Of a DNA stretch of 64,000 nt, positions 1-8,744 are shown piece by piece. The notes beneath the pieces are model-generated. The model saw nothing but the letters and a program-made list of their open reading frames with translations, did not search any database and was not told the DNA's origin. The DNA lies in contig CAZJOI010000001.1 in NCBI GenBank assembly GCA_964547585.1, positions 1 through 64,000 on the forward strand, in the 5' to 3' direction. How positions within the stretch are numbered: position 1 is the stretch's first letter; every line of letters starts with the position of its first letter. Source of the stretch: CAZSCF01 sp964547585. GTDB lineage: Bacteria; Patescibacteriota; Minisyncoccia; Moranbacterales; UBA2206. The translations under genes and the position numbers were made by a program.

Positions 1-56
1 TCCAAGATATCTTTGGGTGGGCAAATTTGGCGGGGAAGAAGTAGGGGGGTAAAAAG

Positions 57-88
57 TGTGATATAATAAAAATGTGATATAATAAAAA
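57..88 (+). promoter_or_regulatory. Tandem duplicated extended -10 promoter
   Basis: A 16-base unit is repeated perfectly (57-72 and 73-88). Each copy carries an extended -10 element, TG-n-TATAAT, with the hexamers at 62-67 and 78-83. No good -35 is visible. Initiation from the second copy would fall at about base 90, on the ATG of the ABC transporter gene, giving a leaderless mRNA. Initiation from the first would give a leader of about 16 bases without an SD. Bases 1-56 show no gene. Confidence 0.6.
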
Positions 89-89
89 A

Positions 90-1400
90 ATGAGTGAGCC
101 AATAATTAAAGCAGAAAATCTCAAGGTAATATATAACGAAGGAAAATCAAACGAGGTTCGTTCCCTTATGGATGTTAGTGTTGAAATTTTTCCTGAAGAA
201 TATGTAATTATGCATGGTCCTTCTGGTTGCGGAAAGTCAACTCTTCTTTATTCAATTGCTGGTTTGCAAGTTCCAACTTCCGGAAAAACTACTGTAGGCG
301 GCAAGGAAATATCCAAAATGAAAAAAAAGGAAAAGGTTGATTTACATCAAAACGTTGTTGGCATGATCTTTCAAGCCTTTTATTTAATTGAATCATTGAG
401 TGTTATTGACAATGTTTGTTTGCCGATGACTTTCAAAGGTAGTAACTTGACACAAAGAAGACAGGAAGCCATGAAGCTTTTGCAGCGGTTTGGTATTGCC
501 GAACAAGCTGATAAATTTCCTAGTCAACTTTCTGGTGGACAAAAACAGCGAGTTGCCATTGCACGAGCACTGATTAATAATCCACAAATAATTCTAGCTG
601 ACGAACCAGTCGGAAACTTGGATAGCGTTTCTGCAGAAAATGTGATGCAAATAATCAAGGAGCTGAATGAAGTTGATAAAAAAACAATCATTCTAGTTAC
701 TCACAATAATGAGCATCTGCATTACGGTGATCGAATTATTACTATGCGTGATGGAAAGATAATCAGCGAAGAAGTTAATAAGGAAAAGCGTCCAGCAGAG
801 GCAGCGCAAAAAGACCTGCTTTCAAAAGACAAAGAAATTTCTCCAGAATTGAAAGTGTTAATGCGATCATTTAGCAGTTTGACTCCTCGACAAGTGGGAA
901 CCTTGCTGGTACCCTATAAATCTAGGCAATTGCTGACCCATATTCTTTTTGAAATTACTGAAGAGCAGCTCAGTTCGGCTGACAACTTTTTGAAAGAATT
1001 ATTTTTCAAAAATATTGATATCGTCGGATTACAAATGTGTTTGGATAAAAATTCTAAAGAGGGTGGAGCCAATTGGGATATTCGTAAGGCCAAATCGTTC
1101 GCACATAGAGCAGGGGAAATTATGGAACAATCCGAATTCATTAAAAATAATCCAGAAAAATCTGCTGAAGGTCTGGCCGAATATTTAATCAGAATTTTTG
1201 AATTGAAATTGAATCCAGAAGTAAAAAAAGATTTTTTACGGTTTCTGCAGATGAGACTTGAAAATAAAATTGACTATCTGGTCCTAAGAGAAAATATGGA
1301 CAAGCCTAGAATTCTGGGAGGGATGGGTCTCTATAAAAATACTGTGGAAAAAATAGCCAGAGAAATTGAAATAATTATGTTATTAGCCTATTTTGCTTAA
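90..1400 (+). CDS. ABC transporter ATP-binding protein (MacB/LolD type) with long C-terminal extension
   Basis: Cytoplasmic ATPase subunit of an ABC exporter of the MacB/LolD/FtsE group; its permease follows with no gap. Walker A GPSGCGKST is at about residues 43-51, the signature LSGGQKQRVAIARAL at about 148-162, and Walker B IILADEP with the D-loop follows. LolD-type ATPases are usually 220-250 residues; this one has 436. The extra ~190 C-terminal residues are mostly helical and charged and match no family I recognise. The ATG lies just behind duplicated TATAAT boxes and has no SD. The substrate is unknown; lipoproteins, peptides or cell-wall-related cargo are all possible for this group. 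Confidence 0.9.
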   Translation: MSEPIIKAENLKVIYNEGKSNEVRSLMDVSVEIFPEEYVIMHGPSGCGKSTLLYSIAGLQVPTSGKTTVGGKEISKMKKKEKVDLHQNVVGMIFQAFYLIESLSVIDNVCLPMTFKGSNLTQRRQEAMKLLQRFGIAEQADKFPSQLSGGQKQRVAIARALINNPQIILADEPVGNLDSVSAENVMQIIKELNEVDKKTIILVTHNNEHLHYGDRIITMRDGKIISEEVNKEKRPAEAAQKDLLSKDKEISPELKVLMRSFSSLTPRQVGTLLVPYKSRQLLTHILFEITEEQLSSADNFLKELFFKNIDIVGLQMCLDKNSKEGGANWDIRKAKSFAHRAGEIMEQSEFIKNNPEKSAEGLAEYLIRIFELKLNPEVKKDFLRFLQMRLENKIDYLVLRENMDKPRILGGMGLYKNTVEKIAREIEIIMLLAYFA

Positions 1401-2609
1401 ATGAAAACAATAGATTTACTAAAATTATCAACCCGTATGTTTAAGGCGAGAACTTCTCGAACATTGCTCACCGTTTTAGGTATGGGAGTTGGAATTGCCG
1501 CGATTCTATTTTTGGTTTCTTTGGGCTATGGACTTCAAAAAACACTTTTGGAAAAAATAACTACTTCCGATTCCTTGTTAACACTGGATGTCTCAGAAGT
1601 CAAGTCGGCAATTGTGGTTTTAAATCAGGAAGCGGTTGAGAGTATAAAAGAAATGGATGGCGTAATTGAAATCAGCAAATCTTTCAGCCTATCTTCGCAG
1701 GTTCAATTTGAGGGTCTGTCAGCCGATCTCATTGCCATTGCTACGGAGCCCTCCTTCTTGCGCCTAGGAGGAAATAAAGTTGAAAAGGGAAAAATGCTAA
1801 ATGATGAATATCCAGAGGATATTATTATTACTTCTTCTGTCGTGCAAGTTTTTGAAAGTGATGCAGGTTCTATAATTGGCAAAGAAGTCAACGTGTCATT
1901 TTTTGTTACTGAAAAAGTATCTGATGATGAAAATAGTTTGCAGGAAATTACGCGCAAAGTGAGTTCCGATAAAGTGTATAAAATAGCAGGAATAATTCAG
2001 GGTGAAGAAAATGTTATTTATGTAAATTCAAAAACATTGAGTGATATTGAAGTTAGCCATTACGATACAATAAAAGTAAAAAGTGCTACTGATGAAAAGA
2101 TGAATATTATTCGCGATGCTATCTTAGAAAAAGGTTTTCTAGCTTCATCACTTTCCGATACAGTCGATCAAGCCAACAAAATATTTGGGATAATTCAGAT
2201 TATTCTGATGTGTTTTGGAATTATTGCCTTAGTTGTCAGTGCCATTGGAATGTTCAATACCATGACCATTGCTCTTTTAGAAAGAACCAATGAAATTGGA
2301 ATTATGAAATCAATCGGTGCTTCCGATATGTCAATTTCCATGATGTTTATTATGGAGGCTACGATCATGGGATTTTTAGGAGGATTAGGTGGCGTAGTTC
2401 TGGGACTCCTTGGTGGCAAACTTTTTAATGTTGTTATAAATTTAGTTGCCACTCGTTTGGGAGGGCAAGCGGTAAGCTTGTTTTATAGTCCAATGTGGTT
2501 TGTTGGACTTATTATTTTATTTGCAGGAGCTGTCGGTTTTTTAACGGGAGTAGTCCCAGCCCGTCGTGCCAGCAAAATTGATCCCTTGGATGCTTTACAA
2601 TATAAATAA
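1401..2609 (+). CDS. ABC transporter permease, MacB/FtsX family
   Basis: Membrane partner of the preceding ATPase; its ATG follows that gene's stop directly. The architecture is typical of MacB/LolC permeases: one N-terminal membrane segment (about residues 17-42), a large extracytoplasmic domain (about 45-265, MacB_PCD-like), then three membrane segments in the last 140 residues (FtsX domain). The conserved cytoplasmic loop before the last segments contains ERTNEIGIMKSIGAS, and the C-terminus PARRASKIDPLDALQYK is the family's standard ending. This group couples ATP hydrolysis to mechanical work on an extracytoplasmic substrate. Length (402 residues) is normal and there is no sign of damage. 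Confidence 0.92.
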   Translation: MKTIDLLKLSTRMFKARTSRTLLTVLGMGVGIAAILFLVSLGYGLQKTLLEKITTSDSLLTLDVSEVKSAIVVLNQEAVESIKEMDGVIEISKSFSLSSQVQFEGLSADLIAIATEPSFLRLGGNKVEKGKMLNDEYPEDIIITSSVVQVFESDAGSIIGKEVNVSFFVTEKVSDDENSLQEITRKVSSDKVYKIAGIIQGEENVIYVNSKTLSDIEVSHYDTIKVKSATDEKMNIIRDAILEKGFLASSLSDTVDQANKIFGIIQIILMCFGIIALVVSAIGMFNTMTIALLERTNEIGIMKSIGASDMSISMMFIMEATIMGFLGGLGGVVLGLLGGKLFNVVINLVATRLGGQAVSLFYSPMWFVGLIILFAGAVGFLTGVVPARRASKIDPLDALQYK

Positions 2610-2628
2610 AAAAGGCGAAAAATGTCAG

Positions 2629-2651
2629 ACCCTGATTAAAGCGGGGTTTTT
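2629..2651 (+). terminator. Rho-independent terminator after the ABC transporter operon
   Basis: A 6-bp stem, ACCCTG (2629-2634) with CGGGGT (2642-2647), closes a loop of 7 bases and runs into a T tract. It lies 20 bases after the permease stop. Confidence 0.5.
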
Positions 2652-2708
2652 ACTCGTTTTGCATTAAAGGATTGAAAAAAAAGCCATTTTGGGCTAGTAT
2701 GGGTGTAT

Positions 2709-4940
2709 ATGGAAAAATATAACCCAAAGCAAATTGAATCCAAGTGGCAGGAGATATGGGCAGAAAAAGGTCTATATAAAACTTTGGAAAAATCTGATAA
2801 ACCAAAATTTTATGCTTTGGATATGTTTCCGTATCCGTCTGGAGCTGGATTGCACGTAGGACATCCAAAGGGTTTCATTGCGACTGACGTTACTTCTAGA
2901 TACAAAACATTGAAAGGTTTTAACGTTCTTCATCCGATGGGTTGGGACGCTTTTGGACTCCCAGCTGAAAATTATGCTATCAAAAACAAAATTCATCCCA
3001 AAAATGCAGTTCAAAAAAATATTGATACTTTTAAAAGACAACTGGAAAAATTTGGTTTTACCTATGATTGGGATAGGGAAATAAACACCACTGACCCAGA
3101 GTATTACAAATGGACACAATGGATATTTTTAAAAATGTTTGAAAAAGGATTGGCCTACGAATCAGAAGAGCCAGTGAATTGGTGCCCAAGTTGCAAAACA
3201 GTTTTAGCTAATGAAGATTTGGAAGCGGGGAAGTGTGAAAGATGTGGTTCAGAAGTAATTCAAAAAAAACTTCGTCAATGGGTCTTGAAAATGACTGAGT
3301 ATGCCGACAGACTTTTGTATGATTTGGATAATGAAGATTTGGATTGGGAGGAGCTCATTAAAGAGCAACAAAAAAATTGGATTGGAAGATCTGAGGGAGT
3401 TGAGTTTGAAATGAAAATAAAAGGCATTGAAGAAAAAATAGAAGTTTACACCACTCGTGTGGATACTGTATTTGGTATGACCTATGCTGTCGTAGCACCC
3501 GAGCACAAAATAATAGAAAAATTAAAAAATAAAATTGAAAATTATATTGATGTCGAAAAATACCTTATTCAAGCCAAAAATAAGACTAATTTGGAACGCA
3601 CAGATTTGCAAAAAGAGAAGAGTGGGATTGAACTAAAAGGCATAAAAGTTATAAATCCATTTACCAATGAGGAAATTCCATTGTTTGTAGCAGACTATGT
3701 CCTTGGTTTTTATGGAACCGGGGCAGTTATGGCCGTGCCGGCTCATGATGAACGTGATTTTGAATTTGCCAAAAAATATAACTTGCCAATTAGCGAAGTT
3801 ATAAAAGATAAAAATGGAAAATCTTCCATAGAAAAAGAGGCTTTTACNNNNNNNNNNNNNNNNNNNNNNNNNNNNNNNNNNNNNNNNNNNNNNNNNNNNN
3901 NNNNNNNNNNNNNNNNNNNNNNNNNNNNNNNNNNNNNNNNNNNNNNNGATTGGGTAAATACGACTTGTCCAAAATGCAAAGGACCAGCTAAAAGAGAAAC
4001 AAACACCATGCCACAATGGGCAGGCTCTTGTTGGTATTACTTGCGCTATATTGATCCAAAAAATAACGAAGCCTTAATTGATAAGGATAAAGAAAGATAT
4101 TGGATGCCAGTAGATCTCTATGTCGGCGGAGCGGAACATGCCACCAGACATCTTTTGTATGCCCGTTTTTGGCATAAATTTTTGTATGACATTGGTGTTG
4201 TTTCGACCAAAGAACCGTTCAAAAAATTAGTCCACGTTGGACTTATTAATGCCGAAGATGGCAAAAAAATGAGTAAGCGCTGGAATAATGTTATTAATCC
4301 GGATGATGTAATTGAAAAATATGGAGCCGATGCAATGAGACTTTACGAAATGTTTATGGGTCCGTTTAACCAAAATATTGCTTGGAGTACAGCCGGAGTA
4401 AGCGGAACAAAAAGATTTTTAGATAAGGTGTATAATCTATATTCAAAAGTTGAGGATAAAAAATCAGAAACTTCAGAAAATGATTTAGACATTTTATTGA
4501 ACAAAACTATCAAAAAAGTTGGTGAAGATATTGAAAATTTCAGATTTAATACAGCTATTTCAGCTCTGATGATTTTGGCGAATGATATGGAAAAAGAAAA
4601 ATCAATTTCTCTATCTCAACTCTCAACTCTCTGTTTAATTTTGGCTCCTTTTGCTCCGCATATGGCTGAGGAAATTTGGGAGAAACTTGGTCATAAAGAG
4701 TCTATATTTTTGCAATCATGGCCGGAATTTAATGAAAATTTGATAAAAGATGAAAGCGTGGAAATGGTGGTTCAAATCAACGGGAAAGTTCGTGGTAAGT
4801 TTACAGTGGCAGCAGATATTTCGGAAGATGAGGCTAAAAAATTGGCTCTGGCTGATGCTAATATTCAAAAATGGCTAGAGAATAAAGACCCCCAAAAAAT
4901 CATTTTCGTTAAGGGAAAACTTCTGAGTATTGTGGCGTAG
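2709..4940 (+). CDS. leuS: Leucyl-tRNA synthetase (interrupted by an assembly gap)
   Basis: Class I aminoacyl-tRNA synthetase that charges tRNA-Leu. The HIGH-type motif lies in PYPSGAGLHVGHPKG near residue 45 and the KMSKS motif is KKMSKRWNN. The zinc-like cysteine pairs CPSC and CERC and the editing-domain motif GTGAVMAVPAHDERD are present. A 100-N gap (3848-3947) removes sequence right after the editing motif; the frame is kept across it, but 100 N is a standard placeholder, so the true length is unknown. I start at the ATG at 2709 (MEKYNPKQIESKW) rather than the GTG two codons earlier. No SD is visible. A tRNA-Pro gene starts six bases after the stop. Confidence 0.96.
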   Translation: MEKYNPKQIESKWQEIWAEKGLYKTLEKSDKPKFYALDMFPYPSGAGLHVGHPKGFIATDVTSRYKTLKGFNVLHPMGWDAFGLPAENYAIKNKIHPKNAVQKNIDTFKRQLEKFGFTYDWDREINTTDPEYYKWTQWIFLKMFEKGLAYESEEPVNWCPSCKTVLANEDLEAGKCERCGSEVIQKKLRQWVLKMTEYADRLLYDLDNEDLDWEELIKEQQKNWIGRSEGVEFEMKIKGIEEKIEVYTTRVDTVFGMTYAVVAPEHKIIEKLKNKIENYIDVEKYLIQAKNKTNLERTDLQKEKSGIELKGIKVINPFTNEEIPLFVADYVLGFYGTGAVMAVPAHDERDFEFAKKYNLPISEVIKDKNGKSSIEKEAFXXXXXXXXXXXXXXXXXXXXXXXXXXXXXXXXXXDWVNTTCPKCKGPAKRETNTMPQWAGSCWYYLRYIDPKNNEALIDKDKERYWMPVDLYVGGAEHATRHLLYARFWHKFLYDIGVVSTKEPFKKLVHVGLINAEDGKKMSKRWNNVINPDDVIEKYGADAMRLYEMFMGPFNQNIAWSTAGVSGTKRFLDKVYNLYSKVEDKKSETSENDLDILLNKTIKKVGEDIENFRFNTAISALMILANDMEKEKSISLSQLSTLCLILAPFAPHMAEEIWEKLGHKESIFLQSWPEFNENLIKDESVEMVVQINGKVRGKFTVAADISEDEAKKLALADANIQKWLENKDPQKIIFVKGKLLSIVA
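3848..3947. other. Assembly gap (100 N) inside leuS
   Basis: One hundred undetermined bases within the LeuRS coding region. The count is probably a placeholder and not a measured distance. Confidence 0.98.
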
Positions 4941-4946
4941 GTTTTT

Positions 4947-5020
4947 CGGGGCATAGTATACCGGTAGTACGCATGATTCGGGTTCATGTAGACTGAGTTC
5001 GATTCTCAGTGCCCCGACCA
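4947..5020 (+). tRNA. tRNA-Pro (anticodon CGG), CCA encoded
   Basis: A full cloverleaf can be drawn: acceptor stem CGGGGCA/TGCCCCG, D stem GTAT/GTAC, anticodon stem CATGA/TCATG around the loop TTCGGGT (anticodon CGG), variable loop TAGA, T stem CTGAG/CTCAG with loop TTCGATT, discriminator A, and an encoded CCA (5018-5020). It reads proline CCG codons. It sits between leuS and a small gene on the same strand and may be cotranscribed with leuS. Confidence 0.95.
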
Positions 5021-5045
5021 AATAATTTAATTAATTTTAAATAAA

Positions 5046-5234
5046 ATGAACGAAAACTTTTTTGGTGAAAGATTGGTATCCTCAGACGGGAAAACCGTTG
5101 TAAAAAGAAAGGCGGGACTTGAGCAACTCGCGTCAAAAGAAATACCAAAGGCTGGAAGCGATGAAGAGGCTATGAAAAACAAATTAAGGGAAGAGATTAA
5201 AAAATTTAGAGAAAATAAACCAAACTCAAATTAA
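5046..5234 (+). CDS. Small hypothetical protein (62 aa)
   Basis: I do not recognise a family. It is a hydrophilic protein of 62 residues with no membrane segment. The C-terminal half is rich in Lys and Glu and probably helical (KNKLREEIKKFRENK). The start has no SD, only an A/T-rich leader. It lies 25 bases after tRNA-Pro and is followed by a strong terminator at 5249-5275, so the reading frame fills a defined transcript end. It could be a real small gene or a chance frame. Confidence 0.5.
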   Translation: MNENFFGERLVSSDGKTVVKRKAGLEQLASKEIPKAGSDEEAMKNKLREEIKKFRENKPNSN

Positions 5235-5248
5235 AATATTTTGCAAAT

Positions 5249-5275
5249 AAAAAACACCCTTGTGGGTGTTTTTTG
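5249..5275. terminator. Bidirectional Rho-independent terminator
   Basis: AAAAACACCC and GGGTGTTTTT pair around a TTGT loop. Flanking A and T runs let it work on both strands, between the + strand small gene and the convergent - strand gene at 5281. Confidence 0.88.
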
Positions 5276-5280
5276 GTAAA

Positions 5281-5670
5281 TTATTTTTTTAAAATTTTGC
5301 TCCACTCCTCTAGCGAAACAGGACTTGGGCCAGCGACTTTTTCTGGTCCTGAGACGGGAGTTGGATTTTCACCAGAAACTCGATCGAAAGTAATTTTTTC
5401 TCCAGGCTTTAATATACCAGAATCAGCTGCCTTCTTTTCCATGGCTGCCTTATATTCCACAGATCTACCTGCTTGTGCATATACCTTCTCAGCACGTTGT
5501 TGCTTTAATCTTTCTATCGCTGGATTTGCTGCATCAGCAACATTTGGAGCCAGAATGGCCGCAGCAACTCCAAGAGCTGCAGCAGTCTTAAGTTTTCCAT
5601 TTTTTTCTTTTTCGCTTTCCTTTTTTGTGGATTGTGGAGGTTTATTAAAAGCATTTTCCATAAATCCCAT
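5281..5670 (-). CDS. Hypothetical secreted or membrane-anchored protein (129 aa)
   Basis: No recognised family. A Lys/Glu-rich N-terminus of about 28 residues is followed by a hydrophobic Ala-rich segment (about 29-47, TAAALGVAAAILAPNVADA) that looks like a signal sequence ending in an Ala-x-Ala-type cleavage site. The remainder is charged, with a Pro/Gly-rich stretch near residue 105. It was probably exported or surface-anchored. The gene converges on the small gene at 5046 and shares its terminator; mnmA lies downstream of its 5' end on the same strand. Confidence 0.65.
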   Translation of the reverse strand: MGFMENAFNKPPQSTKKESEKEKNGKLKTAAALGVAAAILAPNVADAANPAIERLKQQRAEKVYAQAGRSVEYKAAMEKKAADSGILKPGEKITFDRVSGENPTPVSGPEKVAGPSPVSLEEWSKILKK

Positions 5671-5734
5671 ATATTTTTGGTTAATTATTAGATGCCACTA
5701 TTATATCAAATTTATTTCAAATAAGTAAGACGCC

Positions 5735-6826
5735 CTATTTTACGATTATACCGCCACCCAAAACAGTTTCGCCGTCATAGAAGACAATAGATTGGCCAGG
5801 AGTAATGGATAATTGAGGTTTTTGGAACTTGAGAGTGGCAGCTTTTGTTGATTTTTTGATAAAAGTGGCAGCTGCCAGTGATGCGCCATAGCGAATTTTG
5901 ACTTTAATATTATTTTTCTGAACAAATTTCAATGGAACAATCCAGTTTATATCTCTAACGGAAACTTTATCAGAATATAAATACTCTCTTGGTCCGGCGA
6001 CAATTAAATTATTTTTGGCATCTATTTTAATGACAAAATAGGGCTCCTTGAGCCCGCCCAGATCCAAATTTTTTCTTTGCCCAATGGTGTAAAGGGAAAC
6101 GCCTTTATGTTTACCCAAGATCTTTCCTTTGAGGTCAACGATTTTGCCTGGAACGCCAGATTTTAGAATAACTGAATAATCCTTACATTCAATAAAATTC
6201 TGACTTTCTTGTTTGTCAGCATAACCAGTAAAATTATTTTGGCGTGCAATTTTTTTGATCTCATCTTTAGTCATTTTTCCCAAGGGGAATAGTATTTTGG
6301 CTAGTTGTTTTTGGGTCAGGCGATAAAGAAAATAAGATTGGTCCTTGGTTTTGTCGCTTCCTCTTTTTAGCAAATATATTTTTTTCTTTTTATCAAAGCT
6401 TTTGTTGACATAGTGCCCGGTGGCAAAATAGTCAAATTTTAAGCCACTTTCTAAAGCTTTATCCAAAAGAAATCCAAATTTAATTTTTGCATTGCAAACG
6501 ATACAAGGATTAGGAGTTTTACCTGCTTGATATTCTTTTTGAAAATATTCAAGAACTATTTTTTTGAATTCTTGCGAGACGTCAATAACGAAGTGGGGAA
6601 TATCAATTTTTTTAGCAGCCTTTCTCGCGCCAGTAATGTTTTTTTCTGCTCCAGGACCATAACAACCCCTGGCTGTTTCTTGAAAATTATAAGCATTGTC
6701 CCAAATTTTCATTGTGAGTCCGGAAACATCAAAATCTTGCTTTTTAAAAAACAAGGCGGTCATAGTAGAATCAACGCCACCACTCATGCCAACGGCTACT
6801 CTAATTTTTTTCGCATTTTTTTGCAT
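5735..6826 (-). CDS. mnmA: tRNA-specific 2-thiouridylase MnmA
   Basis: ATP-dependent thiolation of U34 in the tRNAs for Lys, Glu and Gln (s2U34). The N-terminal PP-loop GMSGGVDST binds ATP. The first conserved Cys region is PNPCIVCNAKIKFG, and the second is ESQNFIECKDYS, holding the expected catalytic Cys. The C-terminal part has the family's TIGQRKNLDLGG and PGQSIVFYDGE segments. I start at MQKNAKK (6826), nine codons inside the longest frame, because conservation begins there; neither start has an SD. The product is 363 residues, the normal length. The Elp3-like gene at 15451 could act on the same uridine. Confidence 0.95.
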   Translation of the reverse strand: MQKNAKKIRVAVGMSGGVDSTMTALFFKKQDFDVSGLTMKIWDNAYNFQETARGCYGPGAEKNITGARKAAKKIDIPHFVIDVSQEFKKIVLEYFQKEYQAGKTPNPCIVCNAKIKFGFLLDKALESGLKFDYFATGHYVNKSFDKKKKIYLLKRGSDKTKDQSYFLYRLTQKQLAKILFPLGKMTKDEIKKIARQNNFTGYADKQESQNFIECKDYSVILKSGVPGKIVDLKGKILGKHKGVSLYTIGQRKNLDLGGLKEPYFVIKIDAKNNLIVAGPREYLYSDKVSVRDINWIVPLKFVQKNNIKVKIRYGASLAAATFIKKSTKAATLKFQKPQLSITPGQSIVFYDGETVLGGGIIVK

Positions 6827-6965
6827 AAAATAAAATATCAAATTAAACAACAAAGTTATTATCCAGTATACCCATTATTCAGTATTATACAAATATTGCG
6901 TAAATAAGCAAAATTTGGTAGCCTATAGTTAACTAAATAACCTATTTTAAAAGCCTAAAAATCAT

Positions 6966-7706
6966 ATGCAAGTAGTAATTCTCGCTGCTGGGAGAGGAAA
7001 AAGAATGAATCATTTGACCAAAAATAATGCCAAGCCGATGCTGAAAATCAAAGGTCGACCTGTCTTGGAATACAAAATCGATGCCTTGCCAAGTGAAATT
7101 AAAGAAATAATCTTCATTGTCGGATATTATCGAGAGCAAATAATGAACCATTTCAAGAATAATTACAAAGGCCGCAAGATTAAATATGTTATTCAAAGTA
7201 AATTAAATGGAACGGGCGGAGCTTTGCATTTAGCCAAAAGCGTTCTCGAGGATAAGTTTTTGGTGCTAATGGGCGATGATTTGTATCATAAACAAGACAT
7301 AAAAAAGATGCTCAAACACAAATTGGCCATCCTTGCTTGTCCGGTGGATGACCCAAGCAGATTTGGAATTGTAAAAACAGATAGGCGCGGGAATGTAATT
7401 GAAATTATTGAAAAACCAAAGCGTCCCCAAAGTAATTTGGCTAATACGGGGGCCTATGTTTTAAGTAAAGATTTCTTTAAATATGACTTGGTGAATATTG
7501 GAAATGGAGAATTTGGCTTGCCACAAACGTTGGTTATGATGGCTAAAGATTGTCCAGTAAGGTGTGAAAAAGCAAAAATATGGTGCCCTATCGGTAAGCC
7601 AGAGGATTTGGAAAAGGCGGAAAAAGTCATCGGTAAGTTTGGTATAAAAGTTGATAGTGAGAAAAAGAAAATTATGAAGAAGCCAATAGCTAAAAATAAA
7701 AAATAA
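6966..7706 (+). CDS. Nucleotidyltransferase (sugar-1-phosphate NTP transferase family)
   Basis: Single-domain nucleotidyltransferase of the GlmU/RmlA/GalU superfamily, 246 residues, expected to make an NDP-sugar from NTP and a sugar 1-phosphate. The nucleotide-binding loop LAAGRGKRM followed by KPML is at residues 6-26, and the metal-binding MGDD is near residue 102. Lys-rich tail residues follow the catalytic core. It lacks the left-handed beta-helix acetyltransferase domain of full GlmU. Its run with yvcK and glmS points to UDP-GlcNAc or another cell-envelope sugar, but the sugar cannot be read from the sequence. No SD at the ATG. Confidence 0.85.
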   Translation: MQVVILAAGRGKRMNHLTKNNAKPMLKIKGRPVLEYKIDALPSEIKEIIFIVGYYREQIMNHFKNNYKGRKIKYVIQSKLNGTGGALHLAKSVLEDKFLVLMGDDLYHKQDIKKMLKHKLAILACPVDDPSRFGIVKTDRRGNVIEIIEKPKRPQSNLANTGAYVLSKDFFKYDLVNIGNGEFGLPQTLVMMAKDCPVRCEKAKIWCPIGKPEDLEKAEKVIGKFGIKVDSEKKKIMKKPIAKNKK

Positions 7707-7718
7707 TCTAATTTTTTA

Positions 7719-8744
7719 ATGAAAACTAAAAATATTGTTACAATCGGCGGAGGAACGGGTAACTTTACTCTTTTGAATGGTTTGAAAAAATATCCAGTTA
7801 ATATTTCAGCCATTGTTTCTATGGTAGACGACGGCGGATCAACAGGAGTATTGCGTGATGAATTGGGGGTTTTGCCTCCGGGGGATGTTAGGCAATGCTT
7901 GGTAGCACTTTCCGAATCTTCGGACGAGCTTCGGGATTTGATGAATTATCGTTTTGAAGAAGGCGGTCTCAAGGGTCATAATTTTGGTAATCTTTTTCTT
8001 TCGGCACTAGAAAAAACAAATGAAAGTTTTTCCAAAGCAGTTAAAAAGGCTTCTAAAATTCTGAAAGTTAACGGTGAAGTCATCCCGGTCACCGATCAGG
8101 ATACCAATCTTTTTATTGAGCTTAAAAATGGCAAAGTGCTAAGTGGCGAGAATGAAATAAATCGCAGCTTTGAAATCGAAAAAGTTGGGATCAAAAAAAT
8201 ATATCTTTCTCCAAAAGCGGCAGTTAATAGGGAGGCCATTGAGAGAATAATGGAAGCGGATTTGGTAATTATTGGTCCGGGAAATTACTATTGTAGTTTG
8301 GTGCCGAATTTTTTAGTTAAAGGTATCGCAGAAGCTATTAGAAAAACAAAGGCCAAAATCGTTTTTAATTGTAATCTGGTTAATAAAAAAGGTCATACGG
8401 AAAAATTTTCCGTAGATGATTATGTTGACTCAATGAATGGGTATATTGGCGAAAAGAGAATTGACTTTGTCACTTTTAATACTGAAAAGCCAAACAGAAG
8501 TTTAATAAAAAAATATGAAAGCCAGAGAGAGCTCATGGTTAAACTGAAAAAGAATGGGCGAAAAAGAAATTATAAAATAATCCGAGCAGATATTCTTAGT
8601 AATCAAAAGCCTAGTTACAGTCGAGCGGATACTTTGTCTTCTCTCAGGTCCTTTATTCGTCATGACGAGGATGAGTTGGCCAGAATCTTGATGATGATTC
8701 TTGAAATCGGAAACTACAAGAACATTATAAAAGAAATAATATGA
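7719..8744 (+). CDS. yvcK: YvcK/CofD-like protein (gluconeogenesis factor family)
   Basis: Belongs to the CofD/YvcK Rossmann-like family. The glycine-rich N-terminus IGGGTGNFTLLNGL and the motif MVDDGGSTGVLRDELG with LPPGDVRQCLVAL are diagnostic. YvcK of Firmicutes binds UDP-GlcNAc and is needed for cell-wall growth on gluconeogenic carbon; the true CofD makes coenzyme F420, for which no other genes are seen here. It follows the nucleotidyltransferase by 12 bases and its TGA stop overlaps the next ATG (ATGA), so the three genes form an operon. The 341 residues match the family. Confidence 0.9.
   Translation: MKTKNIVTIGGGTGNFTLLNGLKKYPVNISAIVSMVDDGGSTGVLRDELGVLPPGDVRQCLVALSESSDELRDLMNYRFEEGGLKGHNFGNLFLSALEKTNESFSKAVKKASKILKVNGEVIPVTDQDTNLFIELKNGKVLSGENEINRSFEIEKVGIKKIYLSPKAAVNREAIERIMEADLVIIGPGNYYCSLVPNFLVKGIAEAIRKTKAKIVFNCNLVNKKGHTEKFSVDDYVDSMNGYIGEKRIDFVTFNTEKPNRSLIKKYESQRELMVKLKKNGRKRNYKIIRADILSNQKPSYSRADTLSSLRSFIRHDEDELARILMMILEIGNYKNIIKEII

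Noticed and set aside
3743..4016. Reading frames opposite leuS across the N gap
   Set aside because: They are antisense to a clear LeuRS gene and consist largely of undetermined residues.
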